DNA of 64,000 nt from UBA4923 sp964606165 (GTDB lineage Bacteria > Bacillota > Clostridia > Saccharofermentanales > DTU023). The translations under genes were made by a program, and so were the position numbers. The notes under the pieces are model-generated. The model made no database searches and was not told the DNA's origin. It saw only the letters and a program-made list of their open reading frames with translations. How positions within the stretch are numbered: the first letter of the stretch is position 1; each line of letters starts with the position of its first letter. Where the stretch lies: the NCBI GenBank assembly GCA_964606165.1, contig CAZSFQ010000001.1, forward strand, positions 62,001 through 126,000, in the 5' to 3' direction. Shown one piece after another: positions 40,899-49,965 of this stretch.

Positions 40899-42062
40899 TT
40901 AGTCGGCACCGACCCGCGGCACACGCTCACTGATACCGCAAAATAGTTCGTAATCGATGCTACCGTAGAGATCGGTGATTTCGCTTGCGTCCTTGCGGAT
41001 CCATTCATCCTGGCCGAAAAAGGTGACCTGATCCCCGACCTTGACATCGTCAAGCCCGGTGACATCAACTATGCACCGATCCATGCAAACGCGGCCCCGG
41101 ATAGGAAGCTCCCGGCCCTTGTGGAAGAAGGAACCACAGTTGGAGAGCAGCCGGGGCAGGCCGTCAGCATAACCCATGTTGATGACAGCCAGGACGGAAT
41201 CAACCGGCGTCGTCCAGGTTCCGCCATAGCTGACCCGCGTTCCCGCGTCCACGCCCTCCACCTGTTCGATCAGACTTTTAACGGTCATGACAGGCTTGAG
41301 CCCCGGCCAGGCTTCCTTGTCCGGGCCGGCCCTGCCTCCGTAGAGTACGATGCCGGGACGGACCAGATCAAAATGATAGTCAGGCCCAAGAGGGATGGCC
41401 GAGCTGGCGGCCAGATGGCGGATCACGCGGGGAAAGCCTCGTCTTTCTGCCTCGTCCACGGTGTCAGCGAAGCGTTGTCGCTGCAATTTCGCGTAGTCAG
41501 GGTCGCAATCGGCGGTTGCCAGGTGCGAATAGATGCCGGTCACTTTAAGCGACGGCTCACGCGCGGCAGCCAGGATAACCTGTACCGTCTTCTCCCTGTG
41601 CCTTTCATCTGCCTTCAAGCCCAGCCGGGTCATACCGGTATCGAGCTTGATGTTAACTTCAAGCGGAGGGCCCCCTGTTTTTTCGGACTGACGGGCAAAT
41701 TCCGCCACTTCCCCGGCTGTCACGATCGACTGGGTCAGCCGGTAACGTTTGAGGTAGGGGATGTGCTGGCTCCTGGTTGCCCCAAAAATCAAAATGGATG
41801 ATCGCGCGCCGCCCTGGCGCAGGGAGATGGCTTCATCCAGGGTCGCCACAAAGAGATGGCGAATGCCCGCTTCTTCCAGAAGCGGCACGACGAGTTCAAC
41901 ACAGTGACCGTAAGCATTGCCCTTGATCACGGGCGCCATGCCGATCCCCGGGCCGCCTATGTGCGACCGGATGACTGCCAGATTATTGACAAGGGCGCTT
42001 CTGGAAATCTCCGCCCAGACCTTCTTTGTATACCAGGGATCCTTGTCCTGCGAGCACTTCAT
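40899..42062 (-). CDS. alr: Alanine racemase
   Basis: 387-aa PLP enzyme of the alanine racemase fold. The PLP lysine is K47 (APVIKGNAYGHC; family VKADAYGHG) and the second catalytic base is the Tyr in RVSYGGTWTT. NMGYADGLPR and GRVCMDRCIVDVT are conserved. The K-G-N replacement of the usual K-A-D suggests a divergent subgroup. It closes the ornithine-degradation cluster, 19 bases after orr. The thiolase OrtAB makes D-alanine, so the likely role here is D- to L-alanine conversion (inference from the pathway), with cell-wall D-alanine synthesis as the alternative. Confidence 0.92.
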   Translation of the reverse strand: MKCSQDKDPWYTKKVWAEISRSALVNNLAVIRSHIGGPGIGMAPVIKGNAYGHCVELVVPLLEEAGIRHLFVATLDEAISLRQGGARSSILIFGATRSQHIPYLKRYRLTQSIVTAGEVAEFARQSEKTGGPPLEVNIKLDTGMTRLGLKADERHREKTVQVILAAAREPSLKVTGIYSHLATADCDPDYAKLQRQRFADTVDEAERRGFPRVIRHLAASSAIPLGPDYHFDLVRPGIVLYGGRAGPDKEAWPGLKPVMTVKSLIEQVEGVDAGTRVSYGGTWTTPVDSVLAVINMGYADGLPRLLSNCGSFFHKGRELPIRGRVCMDRCIVDVTGLDDVKVGDQVTFFGQDEWIRKDASEITDLYGSIDYELFCGISERVPRVGAD

Positions 42063-42081
42063 GGCATTTTTACATCTTTCG

Positions 42082-43143
42082 TCAGATCAGCTTCTTGGTG
42101 ACATAAGGTGAGGTCATGGCCCGAAGGAGCGCCGCGTAGTCGGGGGAGAAGTCCAGCACATCGCCTACCTTGAAATCGCGCAGGGCCAGGCTGACATCCA
42201 GGATCATATGGTCACTTGAGGCGCCAAGGAAGCCGATATGGGCTTCTTTCGGCGTGAGGGTGTCGCAGCGCGTGTCCTGTTCGCCGATGGCAAGAATCGC
42301 GCGCCACAAGTTCCCGTGGTCTTCAAAGACAGGAATCTCATTGAAGGAATTGGGCCCGATCTTGCCTTGCGGAACCGAGGGTTTTCGCCTGAGCTCTACG
42401 ATTTCAGCCCGCAGCGTGAAGACATCTTCATACATATCACCAATGGCCAGCCTGTAAGAAGTCTCAACACCCGTCAGGAAACCTTCCCCGATGCGAAGAT
42501 GCGTAATGCCTTTTGGCATCCGGCCTTCCTTGAGTAAATAGAGAGAGCCTGAATTGCCCCCCGAAACGATGGGGAGGGGAATGGCGAACCGCTCGCGGAT
42601 AGCTTCGGCCAGCAAGACCAGCTCTTCCAGCTGCTTTTCTTCCGGGATCACGCCGCCGTAACAGTTGAAATTGGCGCCGATCCCCGCCAGCCAGACACCG
42701 CGCAAATTGAGGACCCGCGACGCGACATCAAGCACTTCCTCCGGCATGAAGCCCTCACGCAGATCACCCATTTCGACCATGAGAATGACCCCATGCATGC
42801 AGTCGAGGGCAAGGGCCGCGTCAGACAGCGACTCGATGACGGCCAGATCCGAATTAAGACTCAGGTCCGCGTAGCGCACCGTGTCCATGGCCTGGGAGAT
42901 CATGGGAATCCGCACCAGCATACGCGACAGTCCCAGGTCCTGGATGGTGGCAAGGTTCTCGACGCGGGCGTCCGCGAAGTATTCGGCGCCCGCCTCATGC
43001 ATGGCTTCAACGACAGGCCGCCAGGCACAAAGGCACTTGGTGACGAAATGGATCTGGATATCCTGGGCCGCGGCCATCTTGAGCAAGGTTCCGATATTGT
43101 GCTTCAATTTGAAACGATCAATCAGCAATTCTGGTAATGCCAT
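42082..43143 (-). CDS. orr: Ornithine racemase Orr
   Basis: 353-aa PLP-dependent racemase of the alanine-racemase/YggS-like type III fold that interconverts L- and D-ornithine for the aminomutase. The lysine is in IHFVTKCLC (about residue 36). LVRIPMISQAMDTVRYADLSLNSDLAVI and VSGGNSGSLYLLKEGRMPKGITHLRIGEG are typical of Orr. It lies 15 bases after the GlmL-like gene and before alr, as in Clostridium sticklandii-type clusters. Confidence 0.92.
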   Translation of the reverse strand: MALPELLIDRFKLKHNIGTLLKMAAAQDIQIHFVTKCLCAWRPVVEAMHEAGAEYFADARVENLATIQDLGLSRMLVRIPMISQAMDTVRYADLSLNSDLAVIESLSDAALALDCMHGVILMVEMGDLREGFMPEEVLDVASRVLNLRGVWLAGIGANFNCYGGVIPEEKQLEELVLLAEAIRERFAIPLPIVSGGNSGSLYLLKEGRMPKGITHLRIGEGFLTGVETSYRLAIGDMYEDVFTLRAEIVELRRKPSVPQGKIGPNSFNEIPVFEDHGNLWRAILAIGEQDTRCDTLTPKEAHIGFLGASSDHMILDVSLALRDFKVGDVLDFSPDYAALLRAMTSPYVTKKLI

Positions 43144-43158
43144 CTTTACCTCCTGTCA

Positions 43159-44511
43159 TCATTTCGTCAGTGAGTCCATCAGGAGCTGGACGGCAGCTTC
43201 CGGATAGGTCCTGGCGATGACGCCGCAAGACGCCATCAGGTAGTCTTTGTCTATCATAACATTCACTTGTGGAGGCGGGAAAAGCCGTTCACTGCCTGCC
43301 TTTTGCAGTAGATCTGCGACCAGGGAGGTGACGCCGGCCAGCCGGGTCAGGGCGCCTCCGGTCACGATCAAGGCCTGGACAGCTGTCAGGTCACGCCCCC
43401 GGACCACAGTGCGCCTGCCCCGCGCGGTAAAAATTTCGGTTATACGGCCGGCGTGCCGGTCCAGGGCTTCGCGGCAGCAGGTTCGTACCAGGGGAAGGAT
43501 CAGGGCTTCCTCCTCCGGTCCCTGCGGTATTTCCGGAACGCCCTGCAGGCCTTCCGTGTAGTCAGCGGGAAGCTGCTCCCGCTCGTCAGCAGTCATGGCC
43601 TGGATAACGTGATCGCGATTGACGAAAACGCCCAGATCCCCTTCCACTGTCCTTTTCGCGAAGGGTTCGGGGTTGATCCGAAAATCGATCAGGGCTTCAC
43701 TCCCCTCTGTCACTGAATGCACATCGGTGGTTGCCCCGCCTACATCGAGGGCGACCAGGTCACCCAGCACCGGGTACATTCTTTCGGCCATGGCCATGAC
43801 CGCGCCTGGGGTGGGCATGATGGGACCGGTCACAGCCTGGTGGATATGGGCCATCCCGGGCGCTTCAATGATGTGTTCCTCGAAAATGGCCTGGATGACG
43901 ATGCGGGCCGGCCCGATATTGAGATTGTCAAGGGAGGGATAGACATTCCCGGTCACATAGACTTTGACCCGGTATCTTTCTGCCATGGCCCGGATCTCTT
44001 CGTCATTGTCGGCATTGCCAGCGTATAAAAAGGGAGTCTGCGGCATGGCTTGCGCCAGCTTTTCGAAATTGAAAAGAGCTGTCTCCCGCTCCCCGCCATC
44101 CGTTCCCCCCGCGATCATGATGATGCGGGGCTTGGCGGCCCGGACGCGCTCAAGGTCATGTTGACGGAGTTTGCCGGATGAAACCATGCGCAGGACCGCG
44201 CCTGAGCCGAGCGCCGCTTCACGCGCGGCCCGCACCGTCATCTCGGGCACCAGGCCGTGGACAGTCATGGAAAGTCCGCCCGCCGCCGAACTGGTCGCGA
44301 AGACCTCATGGGCTTCGAGACTCTCCCGGCCCAGCCGGGAGGCGAGACGCTGCCTGGCCAGTTCGAGACCCTGCGTCACATCCCCCTGGGGAATGGAGGT
44401 CGCCGCCGTTGCCTGTCCGAGGAAACGGGGGCGCCCCTCCTTGATTCCCGTAAACGCATTGACGATTGTCGTTGTACTGCCGATCTCAGCGACAAGCAGA
44501 TCAACTTTCAT
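43159..44511 (-). CDS. GlmL/MutL-type reactivase of the B12-dependent ornithine aminomutase
   Basis: 450-aa ASKHA-fold protein of the family annotated GlmL or MutL. Phosphate-binding loops are visible: VAEIGSTTTIVNAF (about 5-18) and LVALDVGGATTDVHSV (about 250-265). In glutamate-mutase and ornithine clusters these act as reactivation factors that exchange damaged cobalamin. It follows oraE by 3 bases and precedes orr. Direct role with OraSE is inferred from position. Confidence 0.88.
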   Translation of the reverse strand: MKVDLLVAEIGSTTTIVNAFTGIKEGRPRFLGQATAATSIPQGDVTQGLELARQRLASRLGRESLEAHEVFATSSAAGGLSMTVHGLVPEMTVRAAREAALGSGAVLRMVSSGKLRQHDLERVRAAKPRIIMIAGGTDGGERETALFNFEKLAQAMPQTPFLYAGNADNDEEIRAMAERYRVKVYVTGNVYPSLDNLNIGPARIVIQAIFEEHIIEAPGMAHIHQAVTGPIMPTPGAVMAMAERMYPVLGDLVALDVGGATTDVHSVTEGSEALIDFRINPEPFAKRTVEGDLGVFVNRDHVIQAMTADEREQLPADYTEGLQGVPEIPQGPEEEALILPLVRTCCREALDRHAGRITEIFTARGRRTVVRGRDLTAVQALIVTGGALTRLAGVTSLVADLLQKAGSERLFPPPQVNVMIDKDYLMASCGVIARTYPEAAVQLLMDSLTK

Positions 44512-44514
44512 CGG

Positions 44515-46770
44515 TCATGATTCCTCCCGCATTTCCCGCCGCCGCTTGACCAGGAAACTCGCGACATCAATTCCGTGGCTTCCGCGGCCAAAACCGGCAT
44601 CCATGCCGGACTCAACGGCCGTCTCATTGGCAACCTGAGTGCCTCCTGCCACCAGAATCAATTGCTCGCGAACTCCCTTTTCAATACAAGTGTCAGCCAG
44701 TTTCCTCATGTTCTCGTAATGGACATTGTTGTGGGAGATGATGGTTGAGATCAGGATGGCATCCGCCTTGGTCTCCACGGCCGCGTCGACAAGCTTGTCG
44801 ACGGGACAGGAAGTCCCCAGGTAATGGTACTTGATCCCAAATCCTTCGATCCCCCCGTGCTTGATGTCCAGAATTTCTTTCATTCCGACGGAATGCTCAT
44901 CTTCCCCGACCGTGGCCGCGACAACCGTCAGGGGGCTTTCGTGGACATCTGCCCTGATTTCCGCCTCGGACAGGGTTTCGATTTCTTCCGGCAGGACCAG
45001 CTGCGTCAAATCGATATCAAAGCCTACCTTGCCCTTCATCTCGATGTAGGTGCCCTCAGCCGGATGCATGACCTGGCTGTGGATGACCTCACACTCGGAA
45101 AGGCCCATTTTTTCCCCGATCAGGATGGCCGCCGCCTCCGCGTGTCTTTTATCGCAGGGCAGCAGCATGGTCAGGACCAGGGTCCCGTCGGCCAAAAACT
45201 CAACTTCAGGCCGGATCAGGTTGGTATTGTCGTAGTACTTCTGTCTTTCTTCAATGCGTACATTGACATTGTCGTAGTCATCGAGCTCATCGATAAACTG
45301 AATCTTGGACGGATCTTCGAAGGTGTCTCCGCCGATCGCTTCGCTGGCTGACTGGAACCGGGGCGGGATCTTGTTGTTGCCGAAATGGACAGACACAGGC
45401 GCGAAGTAGTCATCGGCCCGGCGGTAAAGCGTGTCGTTGCCGATTCCCCCGTCGAGTTCGCGCGCGATGCCGTCACCCTTGCGGTCGGGATACTCGGCGC
45501 TGTCAACGAAGAAACCTCCTTCAACTGCGCTGTAGTAGCCGCCTGCCTCAATGATCTCCTCCATGAAGAGGATGGCCCGCTCCTTGAGCTCCCGGACACG
45601 GTCGCCCAGGGGCCCGTCGCGATTGATGTCCACCATCTGTCGGATGCCGTCCAGGCCGTTGAGGCTCTGACGGGCCGTGTTGACCGCGTTGATGTTGAAG
45701 TAGTGCCAGGGCACATTGCGCCCTTCATCAGGCGTGATGGTTGACTGGACGTCGGCCGATGTCAGCCGGGAGATGACCATGTTGAGCGTATGCGTCACAG
45801 TCGCCTCGCGTGTCTCCGACTCCATGTACTTGGTGTTTTGCTGGGCCCGGATCTTGTAATCGCGGAAGAAATCGCGCAGGGCCACCGCGTAGGGCAGGTC
45901 AAGCCGCATGCAGGGCGCCGGCGGCGCCGTCGGCGGCACACTTGACAGGGCAATATTCTCCGGCTTGATCCCGCACCGGACTGAAAAGGCAGTATTGATG
46001 GCGTGCTGGACCATGAGTTCCGGCATCACCTTCCAGGCTTCCATGGCGGTCGCGTTGGCGTTGTGGGCGCCATCGATCTGCAGCTGGCCGCCGTAGGCGA
46101 TGATGGCCTTGCTCTCGCAGGCGTCAACGAAGCTTCTCAGCATGTTGATGTTGCGGTAGAGCACGTTGTATTGCGGATCCTGGTGTACACCGGATACGCC
46201 TTCCTCAACAAACATGACGGCGATGTCGGGACCGGCTACCCCTGAAACATAGGAATGGTAGTTGATGGGTCTGCCGACCTCATCTTCAATCAGGTCCAGG
46301 GCCCGCCGTGTGGCCCGGCATTGTTTTCTGGTGATGGGAATGCCGCCGATCCCCTGGGTGGTCCCTTCGATCAGGGAATCGATGTGGGACTGGCCGGTTG
46401 TCCGGATGACCATGACATGGTCGGCGCCGGCCCAGGCGGCCATCCGCATACGGCGGACATCGTCTTCAAAACGTCCGGACGCGATTTCCGTCGTGATCAC
46501 ACAGTCAGGCTGCGGGTCAATGTAACCAAAGCCGCGGCTTCCGGGCAGGGGAACCGACTGTTTCAGCGGTTTCGATACTTCATAGTAGCTGAAGTCACCC
46601 ACCTGTCTCTCTTGATCGCGCTCCTCGCGCCAATGCCAGGGCCGGCGCGGCGAGTGATAATCCTCCAGGCCTTCCAGGATCTTGCGGATGTCCAGTCTTT
46701 GATCCGGCTGGAGTGAAAGGGTGGTTTCACGCGCCGGCACAAGACGGTCTTTTTTCTCCCTGCCGCTCAT
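44515..46770 (-). CDS. oraE: D-ornithine 4,5-aminomutase subunit beta OraE
   Basis: 751-aa catalytic subunit that uses adenosylcobalamin and PLP to move the terminal amino group, making (2R,4S)-2,4-diaminopentanoate. A PLP TIM barrel (about 60-480) is followed by a Rossmann B12-binding domain with the cobalt-ligand motif DIKHGGIEG (His638) and a conserved HNNVHYENM, GGTQVANETAVESG. The N-terminal region has GRKQ-type OraE features (HVMVIRTTGQSHIDSLIEGTTQGIGG). oraS precedes with a 4-base overlap. Length is as in the sticklandii enzyme. Confidence 0.95.
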   Translation of the reverse strand: MSGREKKDRLVPARETTLSLQPDQRLDIRKILEGLEDYHSPRRPWHWREERDQERQVGDFSYYEVSKPLKQSVPLPGSRGFGYIDPQPDCVITTEIASGRFEDDVRRMRMAAWAGADHVMVIRTTGQSHIDSLIEGTTQGIGGIPITRKQCRATRRALDLIEDEVGRPINYHSYVSGVAGPDIAVMFVEEGVSGVHQDPQYNVLYRNINMLRSFVDACESKAIIAYGGQLQIDGAHNANATAMEAWKVMPELMVQHAINTAFSVRCGIKPENIALSSVPPTAPPAPCMRLDLPYAVALRDFFRDYKIRAQQNTKYMESETREATVTHTLNMVISRLTSADVQSTITPDEGRNVPWHYFNINAVNTARQSLNGLDGIRQMVDINRDGPLGDRVRELKERAILFMEEIIEAGGYYSAVEGGFFVDSAEYPDRKGDGIARELDGGIGNDTLYRRADDYFAPVSVHFGNNKIPPRFQSASEAIGGDTFEDPSKIQFIDELDDYDNVNVRIEERQKYYDNTNLIRPEVEFLADGTLVLTMLLPCDKRHAEAAAILIGEKMGLSECEVIHSQVMHPAEGTYIEMKGKVGFDIDLTQLVLPEEIETLSEAEIRADVHESPLTVVAATVGEDEHSVGMKEILDIKHGGIEGFGIKYHYLGTSCPVDKLVDAAVETKADAILISTIISHNNVHYENMRKLADTCIEKGVREQLILVAGGTQVANETAVESGMDAGFGRGSHGIDVASFLVKRRREMREES

Positions 46771-47135
46771 GACACCACCTCCCCGAAGAGTTCTTGCGCC
46801 TCTTTCCAGTATTTGCCTTCTGCCAGGGCAAGGCCTGTGTCACGGATCTCCATGCCAAGTTTCTCCGACAGACGCCAGACAAGATGGCCCGCGCCGTGCG
46901 GAAGCAGGCGGTGTTCAGTGGCGCCGCTGACGATGGCCTGCGCCTCCAGGCTTGAAAAGCCCATGCGGAGAAGGATACTGCGTTCAATGGCCGGTGTCGT
47001 ATAAATCCTCCCCGCCTCGACGAGGGGGTCGACGATCTTCCCGGCCAGTTCCCAGAAATAGTCATAAAGCGCCTGGTCGGACATGCCCTCCAGATGCTTT
47101 CGCCTTTCTTCAAATTTTTGATCTGTCACTCTCAT
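46767..47135 (-). CDS. oraS: D-ornithine 4,5-aminomutase subunit alpha OraS
   Basis: 122-aa small subunit that binds OraE; all-helical, with RRKHLEGMSDQALYDYFWELAGKIVDPLVEAGRIYTTPAIERSILLRMGFSS typical of OraS. It lies between ortB and oraE, overlapping oraE by 4 bases. Length matches the family (about 121 residues). Confidence 0.94.
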   Translation of the reverse strand: MRVTDQKFEERRKHLEGMSDQALYDYFWELAGKIVDPLVEAGRIYTTPAIERSILLRMGFSSLEAQAIVSGATEHRLLPHGAGHLVWRLSEKLGMEIRDTGLALAEGKYWKEAQELFGEVVS

Positions 47136-47153
47136 CCCTCCCTTTGTTTCTGC

Positions 47154-48551
47154 CTAAAGGTCGCGGAGCAAGGCTTCGGTCTCTTTGGCACCGAGATTGA
47201 TCTCGGCCGCCATGTAAAGGATCTCTTCCCCGGACCACTGGTCACGGCCTTCCGCCATCCGGCGCAGCGCGGACAGCCTCAGTCGCCCCATGTCATAATC
47301 GCGGACGCGGATCATGGAGGGGTGGGACGGAAGCACGATGGACTGTCCGGCGATCTCTTCCTCCGGGTCACCAAAGTAAATATCAATCCCGTTTTGCCTT
47401 GCGAATGTCAGCTGGGGCATGGGGTGCTTGCCCGCGCCTGTGTATTCGGTCTCCTGGACAACAATGGTCTGGTTTTCAGGCAGTTCACGCGAAAGCGCGA
47501 AGGCTGCCGCCAGTGATGTATTCCCGGCAGGTCCCCGCTCGATCCCCTCCAGGGATGCCAGCATCTCCGTAGTGTAGAAAACCTCACCCTGCTTAACCAA
47601 CAGATAGCGGTCAATGTAGCGGAGCGCCCGTGCTGCATTGCGCGGCACATCCGAACGGTCAGGCAGGGAGGCAAAGGGGATGCCGAATCCCGTATGACCT
47701 GTGGTAAAGGATTTACGGTTGAAGTCGCGGTCGGATGCCATGGACAGGCCGGAAAGATCAACGCTGGCAGCGTATACCCTGGTATCCTTCAAGCCCGCCT
47801 TGATCAGACCGCGGGCGGTCCCGGTCAGGTTGCCGCCCCCTGCGTGGGTCACCATGACGATTTCGGGCACGAGATCATAGTCCTCGCGGCATTGCCGGGC
47901 AATCTCGACTCCCAGGGTCTCAATCCCCGCGATGGCTGAGGGGGAGTAAAGGGAGGCATTGTAGAAACCGGTTTCCTCAAGCAGGCTGAGCGCGTAGTAG
48001 AAAAGTTCCGGTCCTACGGTCATCTGGATAACCTCGGCCCCCAGGGCTTCACATTTGCGCTGTTTTTCCAGAATCTCCGGCTGCCCCTTGATCCCGCTGT
48101 CGTAACACTCCTGGATGACGATGCACTTGAGCCCCAGCCGGGCGGCCATGCTGGCAACCGCGGCGCCGTAGTTGCCGGATGTCGCGGCAATGACGCCCTC
48201 ATAGCCCTTGCGCCTGGCGTCCCAGACAGAAAGAGCTGCCCGGCGCGCCTTGAAGCTTCCCGAAGGGTTGGCGGCCTCATCCTTGACCAGGATGCGGGCG
48301 CCATAGCCCGGTTTGGCAAGTTTTCTTGCCAGGTCTGTGATATTTTTCATATCCATGAGCGGCGTATTGCCGACGCCCATGTCTTTTTGGATCCTGGCCA
48401 CTTCATCGACCGTGATTCCCACATCCGCCATCATGGCCTCGTAGTCAAAGACGATGCCACCGCCTTCATAGTCGCTGTAATCGATCCCCAGGGCCTTGCC
48501 CATGATCTCATTTTGTCTGGCCATGACGGCTTCATAAGTCATATCTTTCAT
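47154..48551 (-). CDS. ortB: 2-amino-4-oxopentanoate thiolase subunit beta OrtB
   Basis: 465-aa PLP fold-type II enzyme that, with OrtA, cleaves 2-amino-4-oxopentanoate with CoA to acetyl-CoA and D-alanine. The PLP lysine is K101 in NPSGSFKARRAAL, followed by AATSGNYGAAVASMAARLGL and the glycine-rich THAGGGNLTGTARGL phosphate cup. It begins by a 4-base ATGA overlap with the ord-ortA gene, so both thiolase chains are translated from coupled frames. Confidence 0.94.
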   Translation of the reverse strand: MKDMTYEAVMARQNEIMGKALGIDYSDYEGGGIVFDYEAMMADVGITVDEVARIQKDMGVGNTPLMDMKNITDLARKLAKPGYGARILVKDEAANPSGSFKARRAALSVWDARRKGYEGVIAATSGNYGAAVASMAARLGLKCIVIQECYDSGIKGQPEILEKQRKCEALGAEVIQMTVGPELFYYALSLLEETGFYNASLYSPSAIAGIETLGVEIARQCREDYDLVPEIVMVTHAGGGNLTGTARGLIKAGLKDTRVYAASVDLSGLSMASDRDFNRKSFTTGHTGFGIPFASLPDRSDVPRNAARALRYIDRYLLVKQGEVFYTTEMLASLEGIERGPAGNTSLAAAFALSRELPENQTIVVQETEYTGAGKHPMPQLTFARQNGIDIYFGDPEEEIAGQSIVLPSHPSMIRVRDYDMGRLRLSALRRMAEGRDQWSGEEILYMAAEINLGAKETEALLRDL

Positions 48552-49912
48552 CGGCCGTCACCTCCAAACAGCATGTCCCGGACCTGCTGGTGAATGACCT
48601 GCAGTTCGGGAATGTAGTCACCATAATCATGCGACGGCGCGAGGTCTCGGCTGGTCAGGCTGCCTTCAACCGTGCGGCCGCTCATGGTTTGCACGCGGAC
48701 ACGCTCCCCTGCCTTGGCCGCCTCAAGGAGCCAGCCTTTTGTAAAGGCGATCAGGGGCGTCTTGGCTGTGTCCTCAGGAACCTGAGGCGCCCGCTGCCCG
48801 ACAGGGAGAACAGTCTCCTGGATGACGGCGTAATCGCCCTTCCTGAAATCTGTCTTTCTGTCTCGATCCAGCTGCTCGGCATAGTTGCCTAAAATCGCTC
48901 TTGGCACGGGCAGGTCCAGCATGGAACGCAGGCCCGGTTTGGCGGAGAGCACATGGGGAATCATATTGACTACCATGGCGATGGTTCCGATCCCGCCCGG
49001 CGTCTCGGGGACGATGGACAGGTTCATATCGTAGCCGTCGGCGTGAATGGTGACGTAATCACCGGTATTGACCCCTTCATCCTCGGGGCAGATCTGCTGC
49101 GGGTGATCGAGATGGATGAAAACCTTGCCATCCGCCGTCCGTCCGTAGCTCTGCTGGCGGATACCGGCCAGATGGCCTTTTTTCGCCTCCCCGTAGGCCG
49201 ATTTTCGGTCGACATTGGTAATGATTGGTTCCCGGGTCTGCTCGATGCTGGTCAGTTCGACTCCCATGCCGGCGGCGATCATTTCCATGGACTCTGGGAA
49301 ACCAACGTGGCCGGCCAGGCTGTCTTCAGCGATGCGGCGGTCGAACTCCTCCACGGGAATACCGACACCCTGCTCCTCCATGACCGCCTTGCCGAAGGGA
49401 GCCAGGTCATTGATCCGCGCCGCGTCGATCGATTCGACGTGTTCACAGGTCCCGCTCACAGCCAGGATCAGGTAGTCGAGGACGAAGCCGGGGTTGATCC
49501 CCGTGCCAAGCACCGCCACCTTGCGCTGTCTGGCCAGGGCGTCGATCCTGTCCGACATTTCTTTATTCTGGGCCCAGGGCCAGGCCATCTCCTCAGCGGT
49601 TGAGATAATATGGACACCCTGCTCCAGGCAGAAGATGAGTTTGTCATACTGGGCTTCGACAAAGGAGTCGGTCGCCAGGATAACGATATCGCAAAGGTCA
49701 TTACGGACAACCTCGGTGATGTCACCGGTGATGATGACGGGCGGCCGGTCCCCCCGCTCAATGCCCAGATACGAATAGACTTCCTGACCGATGAGTTTGT
49801 CCCACCGGTCGCAAACACCGGAGATGACAAGCCCCTCCTTGGAGGCGATCATCTTTCCGATGCCGCTGCCCATGGCGCCGAAACCCCACAAGGCCACCCT
49901 GATATCCCGCAT
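48548..49912 (-). CDS. Fusion of 2,4-diaminopentanoate dehydrogenase (Ord) and thiolase subunit alpha (OrtA)
   Basis: 454-aa protein in one unbroken frame. Residues 1 to about 345 match Ord: Rossmann VALWGFGAMGSGIGKM, LATDSFVEAQYDKL, GTGINPGFVLDYLIL, and the dimerisation C-terminal domain through SMLDLPVPRAILGNY. Residues about 358-454 match OrtA: GDYAVIQETVLPVGQRAPQVPEDT, WLLEAAKAGERVRVQTMSGRTVEG and IPELQVIHQQVRDMLFG. In known clusters ord (about 350 aa) and ortA (about 100 aa) are separate adjacent genes. Here no separate ortA exists between ord and ortB. The joined enzyme would oxidise 2,4-diaminopentanoate and hand the product to thiolysis. Confidence 0.92.
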   Translation of the reverse strand: MRDIRVALWGFGAMGSGIGKMIASKEGLVISGVCDRWDKLIGQEVYSYLGIERGDRPPVIITGDITEVVRNDLCDIVILATDSFVEAQYDKLIFCLEQGVHIISTAEEMAWPWAQNKEMSDRIDALARQRKVAVLGTGINPGFVLDYLILAVSGTCEHVESIDAARINDLAPFGKAVMEEQGVGIPVEEFDRRIAEDSLAGHVGFPESMEMIAAGMGVELTSIEQTREPIITNVDRKSAYGEAKKGHLAGIRQQSYGRTADGKVFIHLDHPQQICPEDEGVNTGDYVTIHADGYDMNLSIVPETPGGIGTIAMVVNMIPHVLSAKPGLRSMLDLPVPRAILGNYAEQLDRDRKTDFRKGDYAVIQETVLPVGQRAPQVPEDTAKTPLIAFTKGWLLEAAKAGERVRVQTMSGRTVEGSLTSRDLAPSHDYGDYIPELQVIHQQVRDMLFGGDGR

Positions 49913-49965
49913 ATGCTACCCTCCTCCCTCCTGGCAACTGGTGCCTGCTTGGTGCTGAACGAATA

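Noticed and set aside
46727..47113. Overlapping 128-codon frame across oraS
   Set aside because: It is an out-of-frame shadow of oraS, with Arg/Ser-rich composition.
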